From assembly GCF_040412425.1 (NCBI RefSeq), contig NC_089768.1, forward strand, positions 1,942,501 through 2,006,500: a stretch of 64,000 nt of DNA, in the 5' to 3' direction. The DNA comes from Macrobrachium rosenbergii. Its lineage: Eukaryota > Arthropoda > Malacostraca > Decapoda > Palaemonidae. The position numbers and the translations under genes are program-made. Below, one piece after another: positions 1 through 12,330 of the stretch (the stretch's first letter is position 1; each line of letters begins with the position of its first letter). The notes below the pieces were generated by a model. The model ran no database searches. It worked only from the letters and a program-made list of their open reading frames with translations, and had not been told where the DNA came from.

Positions 1-37
1 CCATCTCAATAGTTTCCTTTTACAGAAAACTAAAAAA
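1..37 (+). repeat. Truncated end of the multi-hairpin repeat
   Basis: The first 37 bases match the terminal segment of the multi-hairpin repeat seen complete at 10231-10621 and 28064-28454: a 'CCATCTCAATAG' lead-in followed by the self-complementary AGTTTCC...GAAAACT end hairpin and a short A-run. The rest of this copy lies outside the window. The end hairpin here carries one mismatch relative to other copies. Confidence 0.75.
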
Positions 38-2682
38 CACCAGAAAATCTTGGACTATGAAAAGATAGGCACTTGGGTGTAAACATGTATACGCATATTT
101 TTAGCCGTGATTTCACGGCCACCATCAATACTATTACATTAATGAAAAATATTCATGATTATATATGAAAAATTCCACTGATGACTGTGCGCGTAAGTGT
201 TATGCACGCGTCGTCATGATGTCCAAGCCATCAGTGCTCAGTGAAACGCACGTTAAGATAAAAAAAAGGAAAATATGGAATTATGAAAATGAAATGTGAA
301 AATATGTATATACTTAAACAGTTCTCGAGTACGTATGTGAACCGCACCCTCGCAGGGTGAACGCTTCCCCTGTAGTAGAAATGTGGCCAACTCTTCTACT
401 AAAGACCCCGAATTCTGGTGCCTTTACTCTTCTCGCTACTTTCACCAACATGTCATCTGCCTCCCCCTTTGTTTGCATTATGTCTGTTGAGCAAAATATA
501 CCAATTTTATTTAAAAATCGTGAGGGATGAGGTCTGTTCCCTCAAGAATGGCGTTTCATCGTAAAGGAGCTCCTATCTAATGTATAGCTTCTATTGATTC
601 TGTTCACACTTCATGTAGAACAACTGAGTAATATTGTCTATGATGATACAACTCCGACTCTTCTCCCTGCGGTTGAGGGATTGTCTAGCTAGGTTTATGT
701 GAGGTCAGGGGACATGTACATACCTGGAATGCATAAGAACCCTAGTAGACGAACAAGCAATCGCGGACGATGACTTGATCATGCTGTCCTTAGCGAGCAA
801 GTTATCGCCAAAAGCATTTTGTTTGTTGTCACTCAGTTTTGCCTGAAGACAAAATGTGCACGGATTAAAGCCGTAAACAAACTTGGTCAGCAATTTGGCA
901 GATGTAAACAAGTAAGTCAGAATTATGTAATTTGATCAAATAAAACCATTCTGTATGCATTATTTTCACTCTCCTAAACTGTCACATTACAAATTCCTAC
1001 CGATAAAGATAATAAAAAATAATGGTAGGCGTCCGAAGGCTCAAACGCTAGAACGTTATGTTTGCTGAACTTATGAGGGTTGTAACATAGCCTTTGTAAA
1101 TTATGATATATGAAAAAGTTCCCGAAAATAGGCTAGGAGAAAAACACCCTGTACAAGGCCAAGTACCTTCTTTATCATTACCTCTTAAGATAAAATACAT
1201 TACAAAACCAATCGCTACCTTACCTGTAAGCGCACTTATAGAGTATTCAGTGGCGCATTCATATCAGCTAAACATAATGCATTAGCAAGAGGCAGAAGGA
1301 AATCATGAAAGGCATCAGGTAAATGATATGAATACTCTTGTTTAATATTCCAAAATGTGAGGCCTACAAAATTAAAAACTGCATTCGTGTTTAATCCATG
1401 AATTGCGATTTAAAAGGAAATTTAACTTCACTTCTAATGGGGGTTAGTGTTCCTGTATCAATGAATGCATCTCATTCTAGCCTTAAGCGTTCTTTTACTT
1501 CTATCCAAGCTTTTGGGATTCTACATTTGTCACTGGCGAGGAGTGGATGCACAAAAGGACAGGATGGAAACGCACAACATTAATTAGATCTTCACCAACC
1601 TTCGTACAGTTGAGTTAGCAAGTGAGAGGCCGTCGGTTGGACATTTTCGTAAAACATCGAGTGCATCACTATCGCCCTCCTCACCGCGCGTTGGTTCCGC
1701 CTAGCCACTTTTGGTGTTCCATGTCAACTGGGGAGTTTTGACCTGATCGCTTTCACTCCCTAGATTTAGCCAGATTGCTTTTGATGTTCACGTATACTTA
1801 GTATGGCAGCTCCAGAATCTCATTATCGTGGTGATTTGAAACCCTTGTCACTAGAAGGGACGATGAGTGGTTTTTTTGTATTCTGATACATCTTTTGGGT
1901 GCAGAATTAGGCACCCTTCTTATGTGCCTTGATTAAATAGGAGGCGACAAAGCTCAAACAAAATTTGCAAATGGAAGAGACAAAACATATTGTGAATACA
2001 TGGAGACATTAGAATATAAGTAAATAGCGTTATGATTATCAAAAGTTCGTTTACAGCCCTCATATTATGCATATGTCTGTAAAGGGCAATTAAACTTATG
2101 TGCTATCCGCTGCTAGCCTCAAACACATGCTCATAGAAAGCTCTCTCGTGCGCCAGTTTAGGCGATATTGTAAACAACTTATGCTTAAATACATCGCATA
2201 TAAGTTAGTATAACTGGCAATTTAATGAGATAATAAGTATCAGCTGCAGATCTTTCTACTGTTGGATTGTTCTCCACCAACAATCTATCTTTGTGAATCT
2301 TCAGTTTTTTTTTTCTTTTTTTAACTGAAAGTGAGCAGCTGTCTTGCTAGCGCATTTTAACATATAGGATTGCCATGCCAGTTCTCAGTGCTAACGCTGA
2401 TCTTTCGAATTGTATTGATAAACCCCACCTACCTTTTACGATATTCAGCATTTTCGTAAAGTAACTACCGCGCTAAAATGCCTAATCGCTTTGGAAAGAG
2501 GAAATGGAGGTCGCGTTCTGAGGCATTATGATTATAGTCGGTTTCATTTCATCTGTCCATTCTAGGGTGATAATGTGTCACATGCGCAAGGGTAGCTTGT
2601 GATTGGCTGACAATCAACGTTTCTGATATCGCTGGCATATTGTGATTAATGTTAAACCATTTCTTCAGTAACATATTTGAAT
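38..2682. other. Unassigned AT-rich intergenic sequence
   Basis: I see no supported gene or named repeat. Reading frames here are at most about 70 codons, have no recognisable motif and look like chance open frames in AT-rich DNA. Confidence 0.5.

Positions 2683-2762
<80 letters not shown>
2683..2762. repeat. (TA)n microsatellite, about 40 units
   Basis: Uninterrupted alternating TA. It directly abuts the TGTTAC start of the candidate LTR, and a second TA array abuts that element's other end. Confidence 0.98.
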
Positions 2763-2766
<4 letters not shown>

Positions 2767-3650
2767 ACATGTAGGGTCTCGGCTGATCATTTATTATTCA
2801 ATTTACGTAATTTTTACGGCCCTGCAGACCAAGAATACACGTAACCTGCCACTTGAAGCCAAAAGTTAACCTCAAAGACAGTCGTTAATTAGCCAAAGGT
2901 CGCCAGTTAAGGTTAATTAACCTTAACAAAGAATATTTGAGATGAATTTTAGATTTCAAACGCAACAGTTCTTCCCAACATTCGAACGCAAGGCATACAA
3001 AAGCATCGAGACTTAAAACTGTTTTGCTTACCCTAACCTAGGTATTTTACGGGAATAACGGGGCTGAAGCTAACAATATAATAATTTGGCTTAATCTAGA
3101 CTTCGTAAACACATATACCGTCAGTGGTGGCTGAAAGGGGAAACAAAGGAAATGCAAAATACAGAAAAAAAGATAAAAGAATGGGCGAAGTTTTGGACAA
3201 AAAAACGACTTTACCTTAGGACGAACGCTGTGCACACCAACGACCGACGAGGAGTCCTTGCAATTGCTTCTTCACGTCACTAATAGAATAATAGACAAAG
3301 AAAGGGGGAAGAGGTCCAACCAGACGTGTTGTCTCTTCGACAGCTTGGTTCTCTCTCTCGTTCCCTGACCGGCCTGGGTCAAACAGTCATCTCAGCGTCC
3401 GCGTTCTGTTTCAAAACATTCGCCAAGAGACAGGTAGAAAGGAAAAAGGACCTTAGGACCACCTATTTTTAAGGCTGATATAGGAATTTTCCTATAAGGG
3501 AAAAATGGCTAAATGCTACCTGTTCCTCGCAACGAACGTTAAGTTTGAACTGAAGACGCTCTTCATCTAGACAACATCTTTTCCCGGCCTCGGTCAGGCT
3601 GACATTATTTACAATCACAGTTACGAGGGCGAACAGTAGTAATATTTGTA

Positions 3651-3654
<4 letters not shown>
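2763..3654 (+). mobile_element. Candidate solo LTR or LTR-like dispersed repeat, copy 1
   Basis: This ~890-bp block starts with TGTTACATG directly after a TA array and ends with GGGCGAACAGTAGTAATATT plus a short A-rich stretch directly before another TA array. An inverted, diverged copy lies at 42489-43542 with the same two ends. Shared internal landmarks, in order, are a CGGCTGATCA segment, an ACGGCCCTGCA segment, a CACGTAACCTG segment, a GGTTAATTAACCTTAAC palindrome and a GTGGTGGCTG segment. The TGT start and a length near 0.9-1.0 kb fit a solo long terminal repeat. No coding sequence, primer-binding site or partner LTR is visible, so LTR identity is inference. What is directly seen is a two-copy dispersed repeat bounded by TA arrays. 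Confidence 0.55.

Positions 3655-3723
<69 letters not shown>
3655..3723. repeat. (TA)n microsatellite
   Basis: About 34 TA units immediately downstream of the candidate LTR. Confidence 0.98.
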
Positions 3724-3729
<6 letters not shown>

Positions 3730-6700
3730 ACCCTCGGGCCCTCTTGTATAAATCATAAACTTGCCGATTTCTGTCAATAATATACTAACTCAAGCACACA
3801 AAAGAAGAGTTTGTGTCAGTCAGTCTACTCAGATTAAACACGAACGGTGAGCTCTCAATAATTATATTTTATCCTATTAGTATAGCCCAGACTACACTTC
3901 GACCTATTTTCCAACCTGTTCAAATCACGAGATTTTCTTATTCAGACTTTATTCTACGTTAAGTTTCGTTGCATGCATATAGAATAACTTTATTTTGATA
4001 CCAAAGTAATACCTATGTCCATAAACTGAAAAAAATAATCTATAATATTTTTACCGCTAGAACATGAAGCATGAACTAATGAAGCTAGGACCATGCTACT
4101 GATTCCCCAGATATTTTATTTTGCTGGCCCTTGAAGAACACATTCACTCCATTTCAGTTAAAATCATTCTTCATTGTAACCTTTTTTATTCATTCTATCT
4201 AAGTGTCGTTCCAATGCCCAACAATGAAAGAATTATGTATGTTTAGGCTAATCTTTTATGTTTAGTATGTATGTCATCAACCCTCTAAGGATGACGGGAA
4301 CTGTATGGGATTCGAAACTCTTGTTCGATAAGTTATTTGGCTAAATTAGTCTCTTAAAGTGCCCAGTCATTGAGCTGTTATAATTTATGCACTTGAGAAA
4401 AAATTACATATAGCTTATATGTCGAGCATTCTGAAAAGAAAACCACAATATCATTGCTAACGTGCCATATATTAACTGAAATTTTTTGCCTTCCATTCAC
4501 CTCCCCCAGGCCCAGGAAAACCTCATAGACAACAATATTTCTCGTTATTTCAAATATTAACCTACTCATGTCATTTACATGCCAGGAATTATTAAAATAA
4601 CTTTCGTTCGCACTCGCATAGCCAGGTGTCCTTAATTTACGTACGATGACATTAAAAATAATTTTTGAAAGCCCATCTTTCGTTAGCGTTTGACCTGAGC
4701 TGACTCTTACAAGTTCGTCATTCGTGAGCTTGTGTTTTTATTTTATCGATATAGATCGGTATGTTTATGATCTAAATAAGGAGGTGTAAAGTTCTTTGTT
4801 TATATAAGCATCAAGATGTACTAGCGAAGAAATAGTTTGCTTCTTTATCACAGTAAGCCTACATTGTGTTCCGCCAGTCGAGAGCTTGGCATACCACCTA
4901 AAACCTCCGTTTGTGTGTGGACAGATGGAATGAAATAGGCTTTGGTTCGGCTCATTTATTCTTTTATTGTTTTTAAATACAGCTTTGTTAAAACATGTTT
5001 GCCCATTTAAGCTTGCGATTCCCTCTCCCCCTCTCTTTTAAACGAATTCTTATGGAAAGCAAAAAACTATTGTGATCTTGAAGGGAAACCTGCTGCTTCA
5101 GGACTGTTCAATTTCAAATCGTTTTATTCCCATTAGAAAAAAAATTCAGTTTTTGTCTACTTGTCCCTTCAAGGAGGAATGCGATCACAACAACTGCAGT
5201 TTCGCTTAATTAACTGAGGATCCTGTAGTATAAGGAACTATTCCTGCACTTCTCTCGGAACTAAAAGGGACCATCTACAAATTGAAAAGGTTCTTTAATT
5301 ACGCCAGAGCACCTTCGAAAGGGAGTTCTAGTCCTCCGAAAGTTTTGCTGCCGAGAATGCCGATGCTACACCAGGCCATTTGCACTTTCGAACCTAATTA
5401 CAGCAATTCCAGTCGTTCACGAGTGGGTATGGGTAACTGAGTAAATACTGTTGATTCTTTGTTTTTGTTTATGTACATATTGGCAAAAGTTTAGGCATGT
5501 AAAGTAGAATAGGCTTTCTATTTGTTTTGATTCCTTTTTTTCCAAAAGAATCAAATCGGTCTCGACGCAGACAGAATAAATTTGCAATTTAACGTTCACT
5601 GAATGTCTATTGAACCTTTTGGGAGGAATCATAAAAACATCGTACTTAAAGCTATTTATTATTCCATATTTTTTTTTTTTTGCATTACAGTAAGAAGTTA
5701 GGAAAAGTGGACAAAAATTCAAATTGAAATATGTATCCACCATTGAGAATATTTACCATAATGTTATACATCAAACACGTAACGAGGCAACACACTTGAA
5801 CTTTCACATTTACACAATCAGCCGCGAACACTGATCGTTTTTCCTCTACGGGATATTTTGCCCTTAACAACATAATAAACCCTGGCATTCAAATTCCTTC
5901 ACATTACACACTCGATAGCGAAACGGATATTTCACCGAAAACAACACATTGGTGATATATTCACAAAACTTCACACCTCAACATTTTTGTATATTTTATT
6001 TCAGCAGCCCCTCATTTGCACGAATGCAGTTTTCAAAAGTATTCAAGAGGACACTTTCAGAATTACACTTCTTTCATAACCACATCTTTCCACAATACTC
6101 AAAGACACAGAAATGCTAAAATAAATCATATAAAAACCTTTGGTTCATCCCTGACATTAATGAAAAAAAGAAAAAGCGTAATGTGTGTGAAACAACCTCC
6201 TTAACAGTGACCTCGAGAGAGAAGGAAAGTTGACGTAGATGAACTGTCTCCAGCTCATAGGAATCGCCATATACCTTTCATCATAAGCCTTCGTGTGGCA
6301 CGAACGCACCTTTGTTACAAAAGAGGGAGCTTGCTGTGACCAAGACGATTCGCTGACGAAATGTGCTGACGCTCTTGATTCGCAATGGCCAACTTCTCCC
6401 CTCTTGATCAGCCATCGTAGTAACCCAACACGTCATGAGACAGTGCAGTAGCTACAGAGAACCAAAATCTTCTCAAAATATTGTTTCATCATAATCATTT
6501 TTCTTCAGAAAGGAAAGTGATGTCAAAAAATTCATAATACCCAAGGACAATGCCAGATTATTGATAGACCCACAATTGATATATAAGAACAAAGCCACTT
6601 CATAACAGTTCATGACTATGTGGAACATACGATTTCCTCCACTGACATAGGCTTGAGAGAAGTTAAAATACGTTAACTGTGTCTGTCTAGCATTACCATA

Positions 6701-9700
6701 TACTCAAGCTGTTTGGAGCGCTGAATAGTCTCATATGTTTGATGGAGAATGGATGAGATAAAATCCTAAGGTAGGGTTCTACGGTAAATGGGATTAGTGG
6801 AGAGGTGGCAACTGTTAAGGCTTCCAATGGAATCGCTTACTTACACTCTTATCATTAATAATTACTGTTAATGAGAAAATAGCTTCATAGTTTCAGTTTG
6901 AAATTAACTCGGACAAATGTAAATCAGCGTTTGGCAGATTCTCTTGCTGAACCTCCGAAGGTTCGCTGGCCTTCTTTCTGTATGCTCCTGAGGTACTTTT
7001 TTGACCCCGTCACCTCTCAAGCAGTCCAGACCTTTGAACTATAAGTCCTCTTTGCGTGTCGAATGGTTAACTTTCCATGTCGATCATTTTCCCTTCGTAG
7101 ATTCTTTATCTTTGTGGTGCATACTTCACACTGGTGACTCCGTCTTCTGTGTGGCCCATTGCTACTGGCATCAGAGCTACGGAACTTCTGTTGATCGAGA
7201 GCCTGGATTTGGTTTGAGATTTGAGCATAACGTTTCTGTAACAACTAAATCCCTGGCTTTATGAATTCAGTGTCTAAAGAGTTGATGTACTGGTTCAAGT
7301 TGTTGTTGAAAGTTATTCGATGACATGATGCTTCCTGCACCCGTATATACCAGTACCAGTCGCTGCTATTCCACAAATAACACTCTACTTGGCGTGAGAC
7401 TTTGAACTTGGCACTGACAGGTTTTTTCTATCAATCAGTCTCGTAACTTCGTCTGAAATGGCAGCCTTATATGAGATTATTCGGATTTCTATAAGTTTAC
7501 TTTTACTTTCGTCTCGAAGAACCCTTGCCCATTAAAAGGAAGTACTTTAAATATTCTTTTCTCTGGTCAGTACTGAAATTGTTTTGTTAACGGAAGTAAC
7601 GATAATGAAAAGAAGACACTCATGAGTCTCAAAGTCTTTTTTTTATTGTATCTGTGCAAAACCAGTTTTTTTTATGTTGAAAAATGAACATTTTTAAGTA
7701 GCGAAATTTCTTCACAGTCAGCGCGAAAAATAACTTCATTGTATCGGTGTCTCGTTATTGTCTCGCGATATAATCACAAAAGAGAAACCATCTCTCCTTA
7801 ACGTGATTGTAGTCATTGCCGGGGGCTTCTGTGCATGTATGTGTATATGTATGTACGAGTATGTACATTCCACTTCGCATTTTCAAAGACCTGTTGTTAC
7901 CGTCACCAAAGACTCGTAGTCAAATTTTGCATTTGTGAGTAATGTACTTTTTTTAATGAATACTTTTATCATCAGTGAAGGTTTTTGAATACGGTCAAGT
8001 TCGAGTCTACGTTACCTGAACTTGCTGCGCTGTAAGTGGTTGCAAACCACGGACTGAACGTTCATCAAAATATGTAATGTTTTAAAGGCACAGCTATTTA
8101 CTTTTTTCTGTTTCACCTCACTGCTTTCTCATTTATAAGAGATTTTTTTTTAAATGTAAGTAGCATTTTATTTCATCAAAGCTTATTGTGATGTTTAATT
8201 CAAATTGTTCTTATTCTAGGGACGCTGTCACAGTTGTGTTAGATTACTTAGATTATAACAAACCTTCGCACCTTTTTAATGATATATTCATAATCTTGAC
8301 AATAGAACTTCCTTTTCTGCTGGAATGTTAGTTTTATTCGGGGAAGATAATATGCAGTGATGCCTGATAACTCTCAGGGATTCCCAACCAGTTGCTTGCA
8401 AGCACTACCTGATCGTCTAGCAGGGCTCCCTCACGAGAACCAGCTCTTGGTAGGCCTAAGGCTGACGAAGAGCTAACGCAAGTGATGCAACTCTCATTAT
8501 TCATCGAGCAGATCTTCTGATCATAAATGCACAGTCAAAACTAATGTCAGTGTTCCATTGCGTGTAGTCACTAATTTCTGTAACTTTTTGAAATAACAGC
8601 TGAATAATGTGTATAGACTGCATATCTCATATGAAGTGCAGTAGATGTGACACTATTAACCCCTTGAGGATATGGGCATTTTCACAAAAATATTTCTCTC
8701 TGAATTAATTTTTTCAAGTATGCATCTCAAATATGCAGAATGTTTTTCTTTGTTTTTATATTAGCGAGTTCGTGAGATATAGTATAATAAAAACCCTTTA
8801 AAATGAGGTTTTAATGGCAAAAATCTGTTCTTCATTATTTTCAAAATATGTTCCTTAGGTCAACGAAACCAATGCAATCCGCTATAAACTTAGGAAGAAA
8901 ACTGCTGTAGAGCACTGTATGACACATGCAATGAAGATTTCCACAAAATCCTGTAATACTTTTTACGTTCATTCGTTGCCAAAGAACTCGGCATTTCTTT
9001 TACTTAGAGCAAGTCGTGTCAGAACTTTTTTTAGGTGTTTTACCAGCATATTATAAACTTGCAGTACGACCAACATGCTAAAAGCAAACGCATTCCGTGC
9101 TGCATAGAATCATGTACAGTACTGTATATATCTGCCAGTTTTTGTTGGAAGAGGTAGCTTTAGCGGCACCGTCTATTTTTGCTGGACTTCGTATCGTCGG
9201 AGTTTTTTCTTTCATTATTGTGAGTCCGTTTCGGGTGAAAAATGTGCCGACCACTTTCTTCTATTCACATTACGATATACACAGACTTTACATAACATTG
9301 TGTTTTGACTTCTGTAAAGTTCTATTTCTATCCGTATTCGAAAATGATGTAAGAAAGTGACTGTGTGTAAAAAAGAATGTCTCGCATTCTTTTCATACGT
9401 AGTTAGTTATACTGTAAGTTGAATGCTTGTTTAACGATATATTTACAATTTTATACTTTCCTTTCTTATGTCTCCAAGTTTTACCTGAAGCTTTGATTTC
9501 ATAAAAGTGGTTCATCCTTTAATCGCTTGACCAATGCCTACTAAGGTCTCAGGGTCACTGGTGTGAATTTCATCCACACGACAAAACAAAAAGGTTGTAA
9601 GCCTAGATTGCAAGTTGATATTCGCTAGAAACACCAGTGGCGAAAAATCGGAAAAAACTCCAACGATAAGATGAGTCCTGTAAAAACCTTATTGATGCCC

Positions 9701-10230
9701 ATAAGGCAGATATCTGCAATGAAAATTGTACAAGGGAAGATCAATGCCCTGTAGCATATCTGTTAATGCGCAACGCGAGAGTTATAAAAATTTTGTGCAA
9801 CGATCGTTTCTGCAAGCTGCTTTACCATATAAGTAACTGAGGTAGTATGGGGTCTTTTGCAAATTTTAGCAATTAATTAAAAGTGTTTCTACAAATTATC
9901 TACTTTTTTTATTTGTCATCCAATAAATAAACACATTGGCTTTATCCTGTAATAATTTACTAAGAAAAAAATGCCATTATGCGCAAGTTTGGTGAACGTT
10001 AATAACTTCCTAATGAATATCGTAATGTCATTTGCAAATCTTTTGTGCAAATGGTCAGAAGTGCTCGGAGACTTTACAATAAGTCGAGGTCGCTGGAGAG
10101 CTTCATTGTAATTTTCAAAACATGGCGGTCGTCTCACAATTGCACGGAAAACAGCTAGATGCTCGTCAGCTTAAGAAACCTGAGAATCACTAGAGGGAAT
10201 GTCTGCTTAAGACAGCAAAAAGAAAAAGAA
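3724..10230. other. Unassigned AT-rich intergenic sequence
   Basis: No supported gene, long repeat or structured element was recognised in these 6.5 kb. Short open frames on both strands, including a minus-strand one at 7017-7244 with a Cys-x2-Cys pair, lack family-level similarity. Confidence 0.5.
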
Positions 10231-10621
10231 AACAATAAAAAGTACCCCAAAGTTTCTTCGGCGCAATCGAGTTTTCTGTACAGCGTATAATGCTGTATGA
10301 AACTCGCAGCCACGGCCCACGAAATTCTCAGCCGCGGCCGACGAAACTTTCAGCCACGGCCTGGTGGTGGCCTGTGTTGTTGTTACCTATAGCAGTGCCA
10401 AACGAACGATCATGGATAACTTTAACCTTAAATAAAATTAAAGCTACTGAGGCTGGAGGGCTGCAATTTGGTATGTTTGATGATTGGAGGGTGGATGATC
10501 AACATACCAATTTGCAGCCCTCTAGCCTTAGCAGTTTTAAAGATCTGAGGGCGGACATAAAAATGCGGACGGACAGACAAATAGCCATCTCAAAAGTTTT
10601 CTTTTACTGAAAACTAAAAAA
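10231..10621 (+). repeat. Multi-hairpin dispersed repeat, copy A
   Basis: One of five near-complete copies of a ~380-bp interspersed family in this window. The order of parts is a GAAGTTTCTTC end hairpin, a CAATCGAGTTTTCTGTACAG segment, a CCACGGCC-rich segment, a TTTAACCTTAAATAAAAT spacer, a central ~100-bp palindrome (10439-10539), a GATCTGAGGGCGGAC segment and a terminal AGTTTTCTTTTACTGAAAACT hairpin. This copy lacks the extra CCACCGAAA...TTTCGGTGG hairpin of the copies at 27661 and 28064, and its CCACGGCC segment is partly duplicated. It has no coding capacity. It may be a non-autonomous DNA element or a structured-RNA-derived repeat. Confidence 0.85.
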
Positions 10622-10985
10622 GTTGCTGGCGAAATTTTATTGCTACTGTCGGCCCTCTCCAACGGATTCCGACCCGGCCGAGGTGCTCGTGACTTTCGCC
10701 CGAACAACTCTATAATCTTCGGTTAAGTGCAGCCAAGTGTTATAGTAAGAGATAAACTGGCAGTCGCTATAACCACCTGTAAGAATCTACAAGTATCAGC
10801 TTGTTTGGCAGATGCGACAAAACCTGACCTATGCTGATCAAACCTTTGTTGCTAGGCAAAATATGAACAACTTGCTAAGAATATATCCCACTGACAGAAC
10901 ATTCTGGTAGTTTTACGTATTTACACGTAATTATGCGTGGTTATTATCTGATCACATTTAACATTAACACTGAGGCTCCAGCTCA

Positions 10986-11025
<40 letters not shown>

Positions 11026-11185
11026 TCCAAAGCTCTTGACCAAGAATAATAACGTAAACTAAGGCTTTACAATGTGGATACCAACTTCACGCGCCAAGTA
11101 TTCAACAAAATTATTTACGATAATATTTATGTGAAGCTTAAAATAAAAATAGCCAAACAGACAGAATCCTCTGTGAATCTGTTTA
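10622..11185. other. Unassigned sequence with an (ATT)n tract
   Basis: Contains a perfect ATT array of about 12 units at 10987-11024. Otherwise nothing was recognised. Confidence 0.6.
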
Positions 11186-11878
11186 CAGGGACGTTCGTAG
11201 ACATTTTGGGGCCCGGGAGGCACAGTCCCATTTGGGGCCCCTCTTATGGGGTGGGAGGCGAGCGAATCGAGCCAAAGCAGCTGGGGGGCTAGAATATGAG
11301 CAATTGTAGGGTCAATTTAGGCACTTGTAAATGCAAATTTCAGACATTTTATTTCTTAAAGCTAGGTGTACATTGAATAGTTGCAGATCCACTTAATCCA
11401 GTTAAACATAATGATAAATGGTAAAAATTAGGATAACAGTAATGTACGCTGATGGCGATATGATGGGGCTATTTTGGGGGCTCTCATAGGATAATTAGGA
11501 CCCCTATAAGCAGTAGTCAATTGCCTTAGATCGCCCCTGCCCTTACCCCAATCAACGTTACCCACCCTCCTCCGATCCGTATGAGAAGGTCAATAATGGG
11601 TTCTACGATTGGGAGGGGACCCCTGGAGAGCCCTATTTCTTTTACATAACATTTTTGTTACATTTTTGTTCACAAAATTGGAAATTGGGGCCCTTTGGTG
11701 GGCCCCAAACTTTCGGGCCCAAATATAAATGGGGCCCTTGACCATTTTGGGGCCACTGGATTCAGCTTGTCCTGTCATAGCAGCAATGGTTAAATTTCCC
11801 ATTTTGGGGTCCCCCCCCCTCATTTTGGGGCCCGGGGGGCGATTTCAAACAGCGCCCCCCACCTCAGGAACGCCACTG
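11186..11878 (+). mobile_element. Non-autonomous hAT-like DNA transposon
   Basis: The element begins CAGGGACGTTC and ends with the inverse GAACGCCACTG, so the ends are short imperfect terminal inverted repeats. The 8-bp word TCTGTTTA lies directly before the first base (11178-11185) and directly after the last (11879-11886), giving a perfect 8-bp target-site duplication. Eight-base duplications with CAGNG-type ends are characteristic of hAT elements. The 693-bp interior is rich in TTTTGGGGCCC motifs in both orientations and has no transposase frame, so the copy depended on a transposase supplied elsewhere. Orientation is arbitrary. Confidence 0.85.
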
Positions 11879-12036
11879 TCTGTTTATTTATTTTTGTTTT
11901 GGTCTACGTCCTGAGAGCAAAAGAAACGCAACGGCCGTTTTAGAATATGGAATCCATCATCATAACGGCCTCTTGTTGTCTGAGGTTGGCTTATTGAAGG
12001 AAGCGGCAGTTACTGCGATTAGTACGAAATGAATAA

Positions 12037-12316
12037 AGTACACCTTAGTTTAACCAGACCACTGAGGAGCTGATTACCAGCTCTCCTAGAGAGGGCTGGC
12101 CCGAAGGATTAGACTTATTTTACGTGGCTAAGAACCAATTGGGTACCTAGTAACGGGACCTACAGCATACTGTGGAATCCGAACCACATTATAACGAGAA
12201 ATGAATTTCTATCACCAGAAATAAATGCCTCTAATTCTTCATTGGCCGGTCGGAGAATCGAACGCGGACCCAGCAGGGTGCTAGCGAGAACAATACCGAC
12301 CCGTCCAATGAGGAAC
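12037..12316 (-). mobile_element. tRNA-derived SINE, copy 1
   Basis: A 280-bp insertion flanked by a perfect 14-bp direct repeat, TACGAAATGAATAA, at 12023-12036 and 12317-12330. That is the target duplication expected of LINE-driven retroposition. Read on the minus strand the head is tRNA-like: a TGGACGGGTCGG segment resembles an A box and GTTCGATTCTCC a B box for RNA polymerase III. The 3' part contains CACGTAAAATAAGTCTAATC and ends with TTAAACTAAGGTGTACTTT. A second copy lies at 57641-57901 in the same orientation. Confidence 0.88.
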
Positions 12317-12330
12317 TACGAAATGAATAA

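Noticed and set aside
7017..7244. Minus-strand frame with HQCEVCTTK as a zinc-finger protein
   Set aside because: Only one Cys-x2-Cys pair, and the His spacing does not fit C2H2. No second finger, and an opposite-strand frame covers the same bases.
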